In this document: positions 8,688 to 18,428 of the stretch, in pieces
How the letters are laid out: each line of letters begins with the position of its first letter
Position numbering within the stretch: position 1 is the stretch's first letter
NCBI GenBank assembly: GCA_016717115.1
Contig: JADKGE010000004.1
Coordinates: 1 to 64,000, forward strand
From: Actinomycetota bacterium
Lineage (GTDB): Bacteria > Actinomycetota > Actinomycetes > S36-B12
Direction: 5' to 3'
Length of the DNA stretch: 64,000 bases
Notes under the pieces: model-generated
What the model was told of the DNA's origin: nothing
Seen by the model: the letters and a program-made list of their open reading frames with translations, nothing else
The model's database searches: none
Translations under genes and position numbers: made by a program

Positions 8688-9848
8688 CTAGTGGTCCGTG
8701 CTCGGCGGCCGGGGGCCGGTCCGCGAGGTCTCACGGTGTGCCAGCTCCTCGCGCAGGGCGGCCACCTCGGCGGTCAGGTCGATGCCAGCGGGGCACCACG
8801 TCAGGCAGCGTCCGCAACCAACGCAGCCGGACATGCCGAACTGGTCGGGCCACGCTGCCAGCTTGTGCGTGAGCCATTGCCGATACCTCGCACCGGTGGA
8901 GGTGCGGACGGCGCCGCCGTGCAGTCGCGAGTACTCCAGGGAGAAGCAGGAGTCCCACACCCGATGTCTCTCGTCGATGTCCCCGGACAGGTCGCTGACG
9001 TCCTCCACGGACGTGCAGAAGCAGGTGGGGCAGACCATGGTGCAGTTCGTGCAGGCCAGGCAGCGCTCGGCCACGTCGCTCCACCGGGGGCTCTCGGCGC
9101 TCGCGTAGAGCAGGTCGTGGAGGTCGTCGGTGCGCAGGCGCCGGCCCATGTGCGCTGTTGCGGTGGCGACGACTTCGTCGGCCGCGGCCTGGTCGGCCGC
9201 CGTCGCCGGGGTGGTGACCAGGTGAGCGAGGGCGTCTGCACCCGCGGGCGACTCGGACTCGATGAGGAAGCGGTGCCCCTCGGCGTCGAGCAGTTCGGTC
9301 AGGACGAGGTCGGCGCCATCACCCGGCCTCGGCCCGGTGCCCATCGAGGCGCAGAAGCAGGTGCCGGCCGGGGTTGAGCAGGTCACGGCGATCAGGAGCG
9401 AGCGGTCACGACGGCGCGCGTAGTGGGCGTCGACTGCCGGCCGCCCCACCAGCACGCTGTCGTGGATGCCGACGGCGGCGAGGTCGCACCCGCGGATCCC
9501 GAACAGGGCGACCGGAGCGTCGTCGGGGACGTCGCGGGAGACCTCGAACCCCGACGGCGATCGAGTGCCGCGCCACAGCAGCTCGTTGGCCGGGAAGAGG
9601 ACCGGCTTGGCCGACTGGACGGTGGTGGCGAAGCCGAAGAGCGCCCCGTCGTCGCGGGGACGTGTCCGGTAGTGCCCGGGCTGCTGCTCGTCGCCGATCC
9701 CACCAGGGAGGTCCTGGAGGGTGGTGATCTCCGCCAGCACCACGGCGTCGTCGCGCACCGTAGGGCCGACGACACGGTAGCCACGATCGCGCAGGGCATC
9801 GATCAGCGATTGCAGGCCCTCGAGATCCAGCGTCCTTCGACCAGCCAT
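8688..9848 (-). CDS. Hydrogenase 4Fe-4S dicluster (beta) subunit
   Basis: A 386-residue electron-transfer subunit and first gene of the hydrogenase operon. The C-terminal third carries two ferredoxin-like motifs, CLACTNCTMVCPTCFC near residue 262 and CVGCGRCLTWCPAGID near 340, each able to bind a [4Fe-4S] cluster. The N-terminal region contains the FGIRGCDLAAVGIHD and TCFCASMGTGP segments typical of HydB/HyhB beta subunits of sulfhydrogenases, which are related to anaerobic sulfite reductase A. It would link the gamma diaphorase with the small subunit. The start at 9848 (MAGRRTLDLEG) leaves 100 nt to the XRE gene upstream, where the operon promoter should lie. Confidence 0.9.
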   Translation of the reverse strand: MAGRRTLDLEGLQSLIDALRDRGYRVVGPTVRDDAVVLAEITTLQDLPGGIGDEQQPGHYRTRPRDDGALFGFATTVQSAKPVLFPANELLWRGTRSPSGFEVSRDVPDDAPVALFGIRGCDLAAVGIHDSVLVGRPAVDAHYARRRDRSLLIAVTCSTPAGTCFCASMGTGPRPGDGADLVLTELLDAEGHRFLIESESPAGADALAHLVTTPATAADQAAADEVVATATAHMGRRLRTDDLHDLLYASAESPRWSDVAERCLACTNCTMVCPTCFCTSVEDVSDLSGDIDERHRVWDSCFSLEYSRLHGGAVRTSTGARYRQWLTHKLAAWPDQFGMSGCVGCGRCLTWCPAGIDLTAEVAALREELAHRETSRTGPRPPSTDH

Positions 9849-9948
9849 GGGCTCCTCCGGCGGCGGCCCTACAAGCGTAGGTCCGCCGTGGCGGGGATGT
9901 CCGTTGAGTCGGTCTGCATCAGACGTCGAGCAGCCGTCGAGCGCCTCG

Positions 9949-10542
9949 TCACGGCCGGACCCGAGCCATGGGCTCGAGGACGGTCATGGTGAAGCGAACC
10001 GGGCGACCGCCCTCGTTCGCGTATCCATGGGGAACGTCCGCCACGAGGCTGGCGGCATCGCCGCTCCGGAGGCGGCGGCTCTCACCGTTGACGGTGAGGG
10101 TCAGCTGCCCGCTCAGCACGTGCAGCAGCTCGCGCGTACCCGGTCGGTGGGCCTCGGACGCGAAGTCCTCGCCCGGCTGGAGGGTCCAGTCCCACAGTTC
10201 GAGCATGTCCGGCGTGCCGGCCGACGCGACCATCACCGCGGAACCACCCGAATCGCCTTGCCAGAGAGGCGCCCGATCGCCGACCGACGAGGTGACCACC
10301 CGCTCTCCCTCGGAAGGGTCAGTCACCAGGTCGGCGAGACTCACGTTCAAGGCGGTCGCCAGCCGCAACAGCGTGGCGATGCTGGCGTTGCTCGTCCCAG
10401 CCTCCACGTTGACGATCATGCGACGGCTCACGCCGCTCTGCTCAGCCAGGTGATCCAAGGTCCAGCCTCGCTCGGTTCGCGCCGTACGGACCCGGCGCCC
10501 CACGGACTCCGGCACCTGCTCGACCAATGCCTCGATGCTCAC
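9949..10542 (-). CDS. XRE-family regulator with C-terminal cupin domain
   Basis: A 197-residue transcription factor. Residues about 14-68 form an XRE helix-turn-helix (RRVRTARTERGWTLDHLAEQ, SRRMIVNVEAG), and residues about 110-190 form a cupin sensor domain (HRPGTRELLHVLSGQLTLTV, DVPHGYANEG). The GTG start at 10542 is chosen because AAGGAGGGTGAC lies just upstream; longer reading runs into the divergent promoter. It is divergently paired with an EamA exporter, and the palindrome at 10567-10582 lies between them. By analogy with other cupin-XRE/exporter pairs it probably represses the exporter; the effector is unknown. Confidence 0.9.
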   Translation of the reverse strand: MSIEALVEQVPESVGRRVRTARTERGWTLDHLAEQSGVSRRMIVNVEAGTSNASIATLLRLATALNVSLADLVTDPSEGERVVTSSVGDRAPLWQGDSGGSAVMVASAGTPDMLELWDWTLQPGEDFASEAHRPGTRELLHVLSGQLTLTVNGESRRLRSGDAASLVADVPHGYANEGGRPVRFTMTVLEPMARVRP

Positions 10543-10552
10543 GTCACCCTCC

Positions 10553-10583
10553 TTGTGCACAGCGTAGTGCAGTATTATGCACC
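10553..10583 (+). promoter_or_regulatory. Candidate promoter and operator of the EamA gene
   Basis: GTGCAGTATTATGCAC at 10567-10582 is an inverted repeat (GTGCA-n6-TGCAC). It contains TATTAT (10573-10578), a good -10 element ending 5 nt before the GTG start at 10584. TTGTGC (10553-10558) could be the -35 with a short 14-nt spacer. A half-site GTGCAC lies at 10555-10560. This layout implies leaderless transcription of the exporter gene and direct occlusion of RNA polymerase by the divergent XRE regulator. Confidence 0.6.
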
Positions 10584-11465
10584 GTGATCTCCACGTCGAC
10601 GGACCGCGTGCCGGCCTGGATGCTCGCCGGAGTTGCCATGCTGTCGGTGCAACTGGGCGCGGCCGTCTCCGTCGCACTGTTCGACGAGATCGGAGTCGCG
10701 GGGACGGCCTGGCTACGCATCAGCCTCGGCGCCCTCGGCTTCGTCGCGATCGCCCGCCCCCGGTACTGGACATGGTCGTGGCGCCAGTTGCGGGCGCCCG
10801 TCCTGCTCGGCGTCGTGTCCGCCGGCATGACCCTGAGCTTCCTCGCCGCCATCGACCTGCTTCCCCTCGGCACGGCCGTGGCGATCGAGTTCCTCGGTCC
10901 CCTCACCGTTGCCGCGCTCCACAGCCGCTCCCGTCGCGCTCTCGCCTGGCCTGCGCTCGCGCTCATGGGAGTCGTCCTCCTCACGGAGCCGTGGCTAGGC
11001 ACGCCCAGCGTGCCGGGCATCGCCTTCGCCGCCGTGTCCGGCGTCTGCTGGGGCCTGTACATCGTCATCACCCAGCACGTGGGCGATCGATTCGCGGGAG
11101 TCGACGGGTTAGCGATCTCGCTCCCCGTCGCGGCCGTCGTGACCGCCGTCGTCGGCCTGCCCCAGGCATGGGGTCACATCACGCCCAGCGTCTTGTTGGT
11201 GGGACTGGCCGCCGCGGCCTTGCTCCCGGTGATCCCGTGGACGTTGGAGCTGTACGCCCTTCGCCGGCTCACCAAGGCCGCGTTCGGCACCCTTATGGCG
11301 CTCGAACCGGCCATCGCACTCGCGATTGGAGCGCTCGTGCTGCACCAGAAGCCCGCCTCGCTGCAACTGCTGGGCATCGCCTGCGTGGTCCTCGCCGGAG
11401 TCGCGGCCGAGCGCACGGGGCTACGTCAGGATGAGCTCCCGGACTTCGAGACTCGTGGCGCCTGA
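10584..11465 (+). CDS. EamA/DMT-superfamily exporter (RhtA-like)
   Basis: A 293-residue membrane protein with about ten hydrophobic segments and the internal duplication of EamA transporters (first repeat near residues 10-140, second near 150-285). The LPLGTAVAIEFLGPL and RRLTKAAFGTLMALEPAIAL segments, one in each half, are typical of the RhtA amino-acid/metabolite exporter branch. The GTG at 10584 is preferred over upstream starts because it follows directly on the promoter and gives a first transmembrane segment at the expected place. It has no recognisable Shine-Dalgarno, consistent with a leaderless transcript. Substrate not predictable. Confidence 0.88.
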   Translation: MISTSTDRVPAWMLAGVAMLSVQLGAAVSVALFDEIGVAGTAWLRISLGALGFVAIARPRYWTWSWRQLRAPVLLGVVSAGMTLSFLAAIDLLPLGTAVAIEFLGPLTVAALHSRSRRALAWPALALMGVVLLTEPWLGTPSVPGIAFAAVSGVCWGLYIVITQHVGDRFAGVDGLAISLPVAAVVTAVVGLPQAWGHITPSVLLVGLAAAALLPVIPWTLELYALRRLTKAAFGTLMALEPAIALAIGALVLHQKPASLQLLGIACVVLAGVAAERTGLRQDELPDFETRGA

Positions 11466-11734
11466 CCGATGCCGCCGGATCGGTGTCGGTGGGTCCCCTG
11501 CCCGGACCGCGCCCGGCCGCAGGGCGCGTCCTGAGGTCTCGTGGGTCGGTGCTGGCGGCAGGTCGTGTTCGTTCGAGCCGGTCGGCAGTGGACGGAGGGG
11601 AACCGGCGGCCGGTACGCTCCCGGCAGGCACTCACCCGGACCCGGACCCCGTCAAGGCGCGCGAACGCCGGGCGGCGTGAGTGCCCATAAGGTCACGAAC
11701 CTCCGACATCCACGAGCAGCAGGGGACCACGATC

Positions 11735-12034
11735 ATGGCAACCGACTACGACGCCCCGCGCAAGTCCGAGACCGAGCTTGCCGACGAGCAGGCCGAGACC
11801 CTGGCCGTCACGCAGGCCGGGAATGCGACCGGGACCCTTACCGACCCCGACGAGGCCAACCTGGGGGACGATCTCGTACTTCCCGGCGCCGACCTGTCCG
11901 ATCACGCCCTGGAGGTCCACGTCGTGCCCGTCCAGTCCGACGAGTTCACGTGCGCGACCTGCTTCCTGGTCCACCACGCCAGCCAGAAGGCCGGCGAACG
12001 AAACGGGAAGCCTGTCTGCGCCGACTGCGCCTGA
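11735..12034 (+). CDS. DUF4193 family protein
   Basis: A 99-residue acidic protein of a family widespread in actinobacteria and without known function. It begins MATDYDAPRK and has the family pattern: acidic middle, EFTCATCFLVHH and a C-terminal GKPVCADCA, so two Cys-x2-Cys pairs that could bind zinc. The ATG at 11735 is chosen because it gives the family's standard MATDYDxPR opening. It stands alone with 269 nt upstream in which no other gene was seen. Confidence 0.85.
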   Translation: MATDYDAPRKSETELADEQAETLAVTQAGNATGTLTDPDEANLGDDLVLPGADLSDHALEVHVVPVQSDEFTCATCFLVHHASQKAGERNGKPVCADCA

Positions 12035-12093
12035 CCGGACGTCCTCTCTACGATCGGCACGACATCGGTACGAGTTCCTTCCATGGAGGGCAG

Positions 12094-15000
12094 ATGCCCG
12101 CTGACGATCCAGATCGCGATCCCGGATATGTGGACCTCCTCGGGCGCAGGTTCTACAAGATCCCCGACTACGACCGGCTGGCCCCCTTCTTCATGACGAT
12201 CGTCGGCGCGAGCGACGTGTGGCTGTTCGTGTCGAGCACCGGCGGGCTGACGGCCGGGCGAGTGGAGTCGGATTCGGCGCTCTTTCCCCTACTACACTGA
12301 CGACAAGGTCAGCGAAGGCTCAGGACTCACCGGTGGTGTGGTCATGCTACGAATCCATCACCCCGAGTCAGGGCCATTGCTCTGGGAGCCGTTCTCGCCG
12401 GCGCTGCTCATGGCCAGTGAAACGCATCGCAACCTGTACAAGGACGCCAGCGGCACGACCCTGGTCTTCGAGGAGGTCCACAGCGGTCTGGGACTGCGAC
12501 TTCGGGTTGCCTGGCGCACGGGCGGCCGATTCGGCATCGTGCGCAGCTGCGAGCTGGCCAACATCGGTGAGGCACCGCTGGATGTCGAGCTCATAGACGG
12601 ATTCGTCAACGTGCTTCCCGCAGGCGTCGAAGCGAAGGTTCAGGACCGGCTGAGCAACTTGCTCGACGCCTACAAGCGCTCGGAGGTGGATGACGACACC
12701 GGTCTGGGCCTGTTCTGGCTGAGCTCGCGGCTCACCGACCTGGCCGAGCCGAGCGAGAGCCTGAGCGCCAATGTGGTGTGGCAGGTAGGACTCGACAACG
12801 TTGACCACCTCCTCACTTCCAGCAAGCTCCAGGCCTTTCGGCGTGGCGAGGAGCTGATGGCCGAGAGCGATGTTCGAGGTCAGCGTGGGGCATACCTCGT
12901 CCACACCCGAATCGCGCTCGCTCCGGGTGGGCAGAGGACGTGGAGCATCGTGGGCGACGTCGAGCAGGACGCCGCTGACGTGGTGGCGTTGCGAGCGCTG
13001 CTCATGCGGCCCGCGGAACTGGAGCACATTCTCGAGGCCGACCTCGAGGCCAGCCGCGCGGAGCTCGAACTCGTCGTGGCGACGGCAGACGGCCTGCAGA
13101 CCAGTGGCGACGAACTCGCGACTGCTCACCATCTGGCCAATGTGCTGTTCAACGTGATGCGGGGCGGCGTGCCGGTAGACGGATACCGGGTCGAGGCCCG
13201 AGACTTACGCGCCTTCGTGCAGGAGCGCAGCCCGGCGTCCGCCCAGCGGTGCCGGGCACTCCTGACGGAGTTGCCGGAGTCGCTCCCCGTTGACGAACTC
13301 GTGGATTGGGCCACGGCCAGCGGAGACGTCGACCTGCTTCGCCTCGCTCGGGAGTACCTGCCGCTGACCTTCAGTCGCCGTCATGGCGATCCGTCCCGGC
13401 CGTGGAACAGCTTCCAGATCAGGCTTCGCGATGCGAACGGCGAACCACAACTGAACTTCCAGGGCAACTGGCGTGACATCTTCCAGAACTGGGAGGCGCT
13501 GGCCTGGTCCTTCCCTGAGTACCTCGAGTCCATGGTGACCGTGCTCCTCGACGCCACGACTGCCGACGGCTACAACCCCTACCGGATCTCACGATCGGGC
13601 ATCGACTGGGAAGTGCCCGAGCCCGGCAATCCGTGGGCCAACATCGGCTATTGGAGCGACCACCAGATCATCTACCTGCTCAGGTTGATGGAGACCTCCG
13701 CACGCTTCCATCCCGGCCGGCTTCGCGACATGCTCGACGTCGCCGTGTTCACCCATGCCGACGTGCCCTACCGGATCGCCTCCTACGCCGAGACCCTGCG
13801 GGACCCGCAGGCCACGGTCACCTTCGACGAGGAGCACGCAGCCCTGATCGATGCCCGCGTGGACGAGTACGGCGCAGATGGACGCCTGGTGCACGGCCCC
13901 GATGGCGATCTGGTGCGGGTTGCTCTGACGGAGAAGCTGCTGCTCCTGCTGCTCGCCAAGCTCGTCAACCTCGTCCCCGAGGGCGGGATCTGGATGAACA
14001 CCCAGCGCCCGGAGTGGAACGACGCCAACAACGCCCTCGTCGGTCGGGGGCTGTCCGTGGTGACCCTTGCGCAGGTGCGACGCTACCTCGAGTTCACCCG
14101 CGAACTGCTCACCCAGGAGGCGCACCTGACCGAGGAGGTCGCTGGCCTCCTCGGATCCGTGTCAACGGTCCTCGAGAACCACCGCACACAGCTGGAGGTC
14201 GGGTTCACCGACGACTCACGCCGGGCCTTCATGGACGCGATGGGCGCGGTAGGCACCGCGTACCGCGCCAGCGTGTACTCGGGGTTCGCTGGTCGGCGCA
14301 CGGTCGTGACCGGTGAGCGGATCCAGGCGCTTCTGGCTCTGGCCCAGTCGTACGTCGAGGCCAGCCTGCGGGCCAACGCGCGTGCGGATTCGCTGTACCA
14401 CTCCTACAACATCCTTGACCTGGCCAAGGGCGCTGCGGGAATCCGTCGCCTCCCGGTGATGCTGGAAGGGCAGGTCGCCGTGCTGTCCAGCGGCCAGCTG
14501 GGCGCGGAGGAGTCGCTGGCCTTGCTCTCTGCACTGCGGACGAGTGCTCTGTATCGAGCGGACCAGAACAGCTACCAGCTCTACCCCGACAAGGACCTCC
14601 CGGGTTTCCTCCACCGCAACAGGTTCCCCGCGAGTCGGGCCGACCGGTGCCCGCTCATCGGCGCGCTCGTCGAATCTGCGGACCGCAGCATCGTGATTCG
14701 TGATGTGCACGGTGACCTGCACTTCGCCGCCGGAATTCGCAACGCGAATGACGTGGAGACTGCCCTCGACCGGCTTCAGTCCGACGCGAACCTCGGCGCC
14801 CTGGTCGAGTCGAGCCGCGACGAACTCATGGAGATCTTCGAGGAGGTGTTCAACCACGCCGAGTTCACCGGGCGGTCCGGATCGTTCTTCGCCTACGAGG
14901 GACTCGGCAGCATCTACTGGCACATGGTGTCGAAGCTTCTCCTCTCGGTGCAGGAGACGCTGGAGCGCTCCGTTCGAGCCGGTGAGCCTGACTCGATCGT

Positions 15001-15535
15001 GCAGTCGCTGATCGCGACGTACGAGGATGTTCGGGCCGGGCTCGGCTACACCAAGTCGCCCGAGGCATACGGCGCCTTCCCGGCAGATCCCTACTCGCAC
15101 ACTCCCGCCGGACACGGGGCTCGTCAGCCTGGAATGACCGGGCAGGTGAAGGAGGAGGTGCTCACCCGCCTTGGCGAGCTAGGTCTCCGAGTCGAACACG
15201 GAGCCATCGTCTTCGACCCGATCCAACTCCGGGACTCGGAGTGGACCCGCTCGTACTCCTCCTTCACCTACGTCGATCTGCAGGGTCGCACGATTGTCCT
15301 CGAGCTTCCCGCAGGGGCGGTGGGCTTCACCTTCTGCCAGGTCCCCGTCGTGTATCGACGGGACCGGAAGCTACACGTGCGAGTGCACATGCAGGATGGC
15401 GCTGTCGTGGATAGCCCGGGCGCTCAGATCGCCCCCGACCTGAGCGACCGCATCTTCCGTCGCCTGGGGGACGTCAGGCTCATCGAGGTGGATGTGCCTT
15501 CGACTGCGCTCCCTGATCCAGGAGCGACGCCCTAG
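12094..15535 (+). pseudogene. Large glycosidase-like protein, one frameshift near the N-terminus
   Basis: From ATG 12094 (MPADDPDRDP) the frame runs into SALFP and changes in the CCCC run at 12286-12289, where one extra base leads to a stop at 12300. Removing it continues as YYTDDKVSEGSGLTGG into one long frame ending at 15535, about 1,147 residues. No exact family is recognised. The first ~400 residues look like a beta-sandwich. Residues about 400-900 contain aromatic helical repeats such as NFQGNWRDIFQNWEALAWSF, GYNPYRISRSGIDWE and NIGYWSDHQIIYLLRLMETS, which recall the (alpha/alpha)6 barrel of six-hairpin glycosidases and GH94-type phosphorylases. There is no signal peptide. A role in handling an intracellular glycan is inference. 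The portion from 12338 is intact. Confidence 0.7.
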
Positions 15536-15564
15536 GGCCTCACGTGCAGGTGCGAGCGAGGCCC
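15535..15564. terminator. Candidate bidirectional terminator between convergent genes
   Basis: GGGCCTC (15535-15541) pairs with GAGGCCC (15558-15564) across a 16-nt loop. It sits exactly between the stop of the large glycosidase-like gene and the stop of the cupin gene, which converge. There is no T-run, as is common in high-GC actinobacteria. Confidence 0.4.
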
Positions 15565-15581
15565 CGGCGTCGTCGTACCGT

Positions 15582-16046
15582 CTAGGCGTGCTGGTCGGGG
15601 ACTGTGCCTGGTTGGACGGACCAGTCGGCGGGCTCGTCGTCGGTGTCGGTCTCGGCGACGGCCTTGGTCTCGTGCACCTTGCCGGGCTTGTGGTGCTGCG
15701 GCGCGTAGATCGTGTAGACCTTCATCGGCTCGTCGCCGATGTTGGTGATGTTGTGCCAGCTGCCGGCCGGAACGATGACGCACCAGCCGTCGGTCACCTC
15801 CTGCTCGAAGGTCAGTTGGTCCTTGGCGGGTCCCATCTGGGCACGACCGCGACCGCCGTCCAGCCGGATGAACTGATCGGTGTCGCCGTGCATCTCTAGG
15901 CCGATGTCGCCGCCGACGGGGATCGACATGAGGGTGACCTGCAGGTACCTGCCACTCCAGGCCACGGTGCGGTAGTTCGCGTTCTCCAGCGTCTCGGTCT
16001 CTAGGTCGAACGACTGGGGACGGGGACCGATGTCTGCGATGCTCAT
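15582..16046 (-). CDS. Cupin-domain protein
   Basis: A 154-residue single-domain cupin. The first cupin motif reads GLEMHGDTDQFIRLDGG near residue 49 and the second PAGSWHNITN near 93, supplying His and Asp/Glu residues for a metal. The C-terminal 25 residues are acidic and probably flexible. Proteins with this exact motif set are usually annotated only as cupins, and the substrate or binding role is unknown. It converges with the upstream glycosidase-like gene and is followed, on its 5' side, by an unrelated IclR regulator 100 nt away. Confidence 0.85.
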   Translation of the reverse strand: MSIADIGPRPQSFDLETETLENANYRTVAWSGRYLQVTLMSIPVGGDIGLEMHGDTDQFIRLDGGRGRAQMGPAKDQLTFEQEVTDGWCVIVPAGSWHNITNIGDEPMKVYTIYAPQHHKPGKVHETKAVAETDTDDEPADWSVQPGTVPDQHA

Positions 16047-16146
16047 GCTTCGACTTTAGCCCTCCCCGGACCGGGGGAGATTCCCAGTCACCGTGAGCGG
16101 ACAACGGACTCGAGGCGACACGATGTCAACCGCGATGAGGTCGGAC

Positions 16147-16908
16147 TCACGAGAGACGACTGGCAAGCGCCGCAGCGGTGATACGAACGGCCGGCGCTAT
16201 CCGCCGCAGCACGGTTGCGTCCCCGTCCTGCAGTCGCACCGACACAGAGAGCGCCGCTACCGGTTGGTTCCTGACGACTACTGGGGAAGCGGCGCATCCG
16301 ACGCCTGGTGATGCCTCCTCCACGTCATAGCCGACGCCGGACGCGCGGACCTCCTGAAGCTCCCGGATCAGCACGTCAGGATCCACGATGGACCGTGAAG
16401 TCAGGCCGCGAAGGGGACGTGATGTCACGTCGACAAGAAGTGTTGGGTGGGCGGCAGCCAACAACGCCTTGCCCACGCCGGTAGACGAGAGCGGCAGACG
16501 GCCACCGACGCTCGAGGGGACCGGGACGCCGTGGTGCCCACGGATGCGTTCGATGTAGAGGGCATCCAGCCCGTCGATGACAGCGAGGTGAACCGTCCCG
16601 CGAGTTGCCTTGAAGAGGTCCTGCATGAAGGGAAGCGCGGTCTCCCGAAGCGATCGTCGCTCGGGGACGAGTTCCGCCAACTCGAACAGTTGACGGCCCA
16701 GCACATACAGGTGCCCATCCCGCTCAAGGAGGCCCAGTCGGTGCAACTCGGTGACGACACGGTGGGTCGTTGTCTTCGGCAGGCCCACCTTCCTGACGAT
16801 GTCGGTCAGCCGCATCGGCCGCCCATCGGGTTGGAACGACCGCAGAACCACCACTGCTCGGTCGAGGCCATTGCCGACCTCACTCGAGCCGCTCGTCAGA
16901 ACAGCCAT
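16147..16908 (-). CDS. IclR-family transcriptional regulator
   Basis: A 253-residue regulator. Residues about 10-70 form the winged helix (GLDRAVVVLRSFQ, RLTDIVRKVGLPKTTTHRVV, LGLLERDGHLYVLG). Residues about 85-250 form the IclR effector-binding GAF-like domain (RGTVHLAVIDGLDALYIERI, PLSSTGVGKALLAA, GYDVEEASPGVGCAASPV). The ATG at 16908 gives the usual family start; longer reading extends into the synthetase gene. It lies 40 nt after the acyl-CoA synthetase gene on the same strand, so the two are likely co-transcribed, and it may control carboxylate or sugar catabolism genes of this cluster. Confidence 0.9.
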   Translation of the reverse strand: MAVLTSGSSEVGNGLDRAVVVLRSFQPDGRPMRLTDIVRKVGLPKTTTHRVVTELHRLGLLERDGHLYVLGRQLFELAELVPERRSLRETALPFMQDLFKATRGTVHLAVIDGLDALYIERIRGHHGVPVPSSVGGRLPLSSTGVGKALLAAAHPTLLVDVTSRPLRGLTSRSIVDPDVLIRELQEVRASGVGYDVEEASPGVGCAASPVVVRNQPVAALSVSVRLQDGDATVLRRIAPAVRITAAALASRLS

Positions 16909-16948
16909 GGCTGGTGGCCCGCATCCACGGGCGTCCGCGGTCTCACCC

Positions 16949-18394
16949 TCAGCGACCGGACGGTTGGAGCGTCTCGCGCAACCTGGCCTTCTCCACCTTC
17001 CCCATGGCGTTGCGGGGCAACGCCGGTAGGACATGGATGCGCTTCGGCACCTTGAAGGCCGCAAGGTGCTCGCGAGCGAGGCGACGGAGCTCCTCAGGAT
17101 CGAGTGTCGAGCCCGATGTCGCAACGACGGCGGCCGTGACGGCCTCGCCGAAGTCAGGATCAGGAAGCCCGACGACTGCGGATTCGAGAACGCCGGGAAG
17201 CGCGTCGAGTACGGACTCCACTTCCTTGGGGTACACGTTCAGGCCGCCGGTGATCACGAGGTCCTTTGAACGGCCGACGATCTCGAGGTAGCCGTCCTCG
17301 TCGAACCGCCCAAGGTCGCCGGTCTTGAACCAGCCGTCGGGGGTGAACTCGGTCGACTGCAGTTCGGGGCGTCGCCAGTAGCCCTCGAACACGTTGGGGC
17401 CGGTGACCTCGACGGAGCCGGGCGTCCCGTCGACCAGGCGCACCTGGACCCCGGGAAGCGGTGGGCCGACGGTCCCCGGCTTCCGCGCGCCGTTGAGCGG
17501 GTTGGACGTGAGCATGCATGTCTCCGTCATCCCGTACCGCTCGAGGATCGTGCTCCCGGTGACGCGGGTGACCTCCTCGTGAGTGGCAACGAGCATGGGA
17601 GCCGATCCCGAGGCGAACAGCCGCACACCCTTGGCAACCTCCGACGTGAATGCCGGATGAGCCAGGAGCCGCGTGTAGTGCGTGGGCACGCCCATCATGA
17701 CGGTGGAGGAGGGAAGTGCGTCGACGACGAGGTCCGGATGGAAGCTGTCGAGCATGACCATGGAGCCGCCGGTCGTGATAGAGCAGTAGGCGGCAACGAA
17801 GAGGCCATGGGTGTGGAACAGCGGAAGGGAATGAAGGAGCACGTCGGCGCTGGTGAACCCCCACGCGTCGGCCAGTGTCCGGGCGCTGAATACGAGGTTC
17901 GCGTGGCTCATGACAGCGCCCTTGGGCCGCCCCGTCGTTCCGCTCGTGTACAGGATGGCGGCCGGATCCGAACCCTGGCGCGCGACGTCGTCGAACGATG
18001 CGGACCTGCTCTGCGCACTTCGCGCCAGCTCGTCCAGCGTGGTGTGCGGCACGTCACGTGAAGGGGGCTCATCGCTGACGATCAACGATGGCTGAGCATC
18101 GTCGATGAGGTCGGTCACTTCTCGCTCGGTGTAGGCGGTGTTCATGGGCAGATACACGGCGCCGGCGCGGACGCAGGCGACATGGAGCGCGAGCACTGTC
18201 GGTGACTTGCCGGTCTGGACGGCGACGCGGTCGCCGGGCAGAACACCGAGAGCGAGGAGGGCGTGGGCCATCTGTGCGGAGACGCGGTCGAGATCTGCGT
18301 ACGTCCACGTCTCGCCTTGCGGGATGCGCAGGAAGACCTTGTCGGGGTCCTGTCGCCCTGCATCGAGCAGGAGGGAGGCCAACGGGTTCGGCAT
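16949..18394 (-). CDS. Acyl-CoA synthetase, malonyl-CoA synthetase (MatB)-like
   Basis: A 481-residue ANL-superfamily adenylating enzyme that would activate a carboxylate with ATP and couple it to CoA. Visible are the P-loop ILYTSGTTGRPKGAVMSH (near residue 145), SLPLFHTHGLFVA, the ERYGMTET core motif, GWFKTGDLGRFDEDGYLEIVGRSKD, the hinge and the catalytic lysine in LPRNAMGKVEKARL near the C-terminus. Short length and the HTHGLF and RNAMGKV wording resemble malonyl- and methylmalonyl-CoA synthetases rather than long-chain fatty-acid ligases; the exact substrate is inference. The ATG at 18394 is preceded by AAGGAAGG. Confidence 0.82.
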   Translation of the reverse strand: MPNPLASLLLDAGRQDPDKVFLRIPQGETWTYADLDRVSAQMAHALLALGVLPGDRVAVQTGKSPTVLALHVACVRAGAVYLPMNTAYTEREVTDLIDDAQPSLIVSDEPPSRDVPHTTLDELARSAQSRSASFDDVARQGSDPAAILYTSGTTGRPKGAVMSHANLVFSARTLADAWGFTSADVLLHSLPLFHTHGLFVAAYCSITTGGSMVMLDSFHPDLVVDALPSSTVMMGVPTHYTRLLAHPAFTSEVAKGVRLFASGSAPMLVATHEEVTRVTGSTILERYGMTETCMLTSNPLNGARKPGTVGPPLPGVQVRLVDGTPGSVEVTGPNVFEGYWRRPELQSTEFTPDGWFKTGDLGRFDEDGYLEIVGRSKDLVITGGLNVYPKEVESVLDALPGVLESAVVGLPDPDFGEAVTAAVVATSGSTLDPEELRRLAREHLAAFKVPKRIHVLPALPRNAMGKVEKARLRETLQPSGR

Positions 18395-18428
18395 GGGAAG
18401 TGCCTTCCTTGCTCGTGGATCGCGTCGG

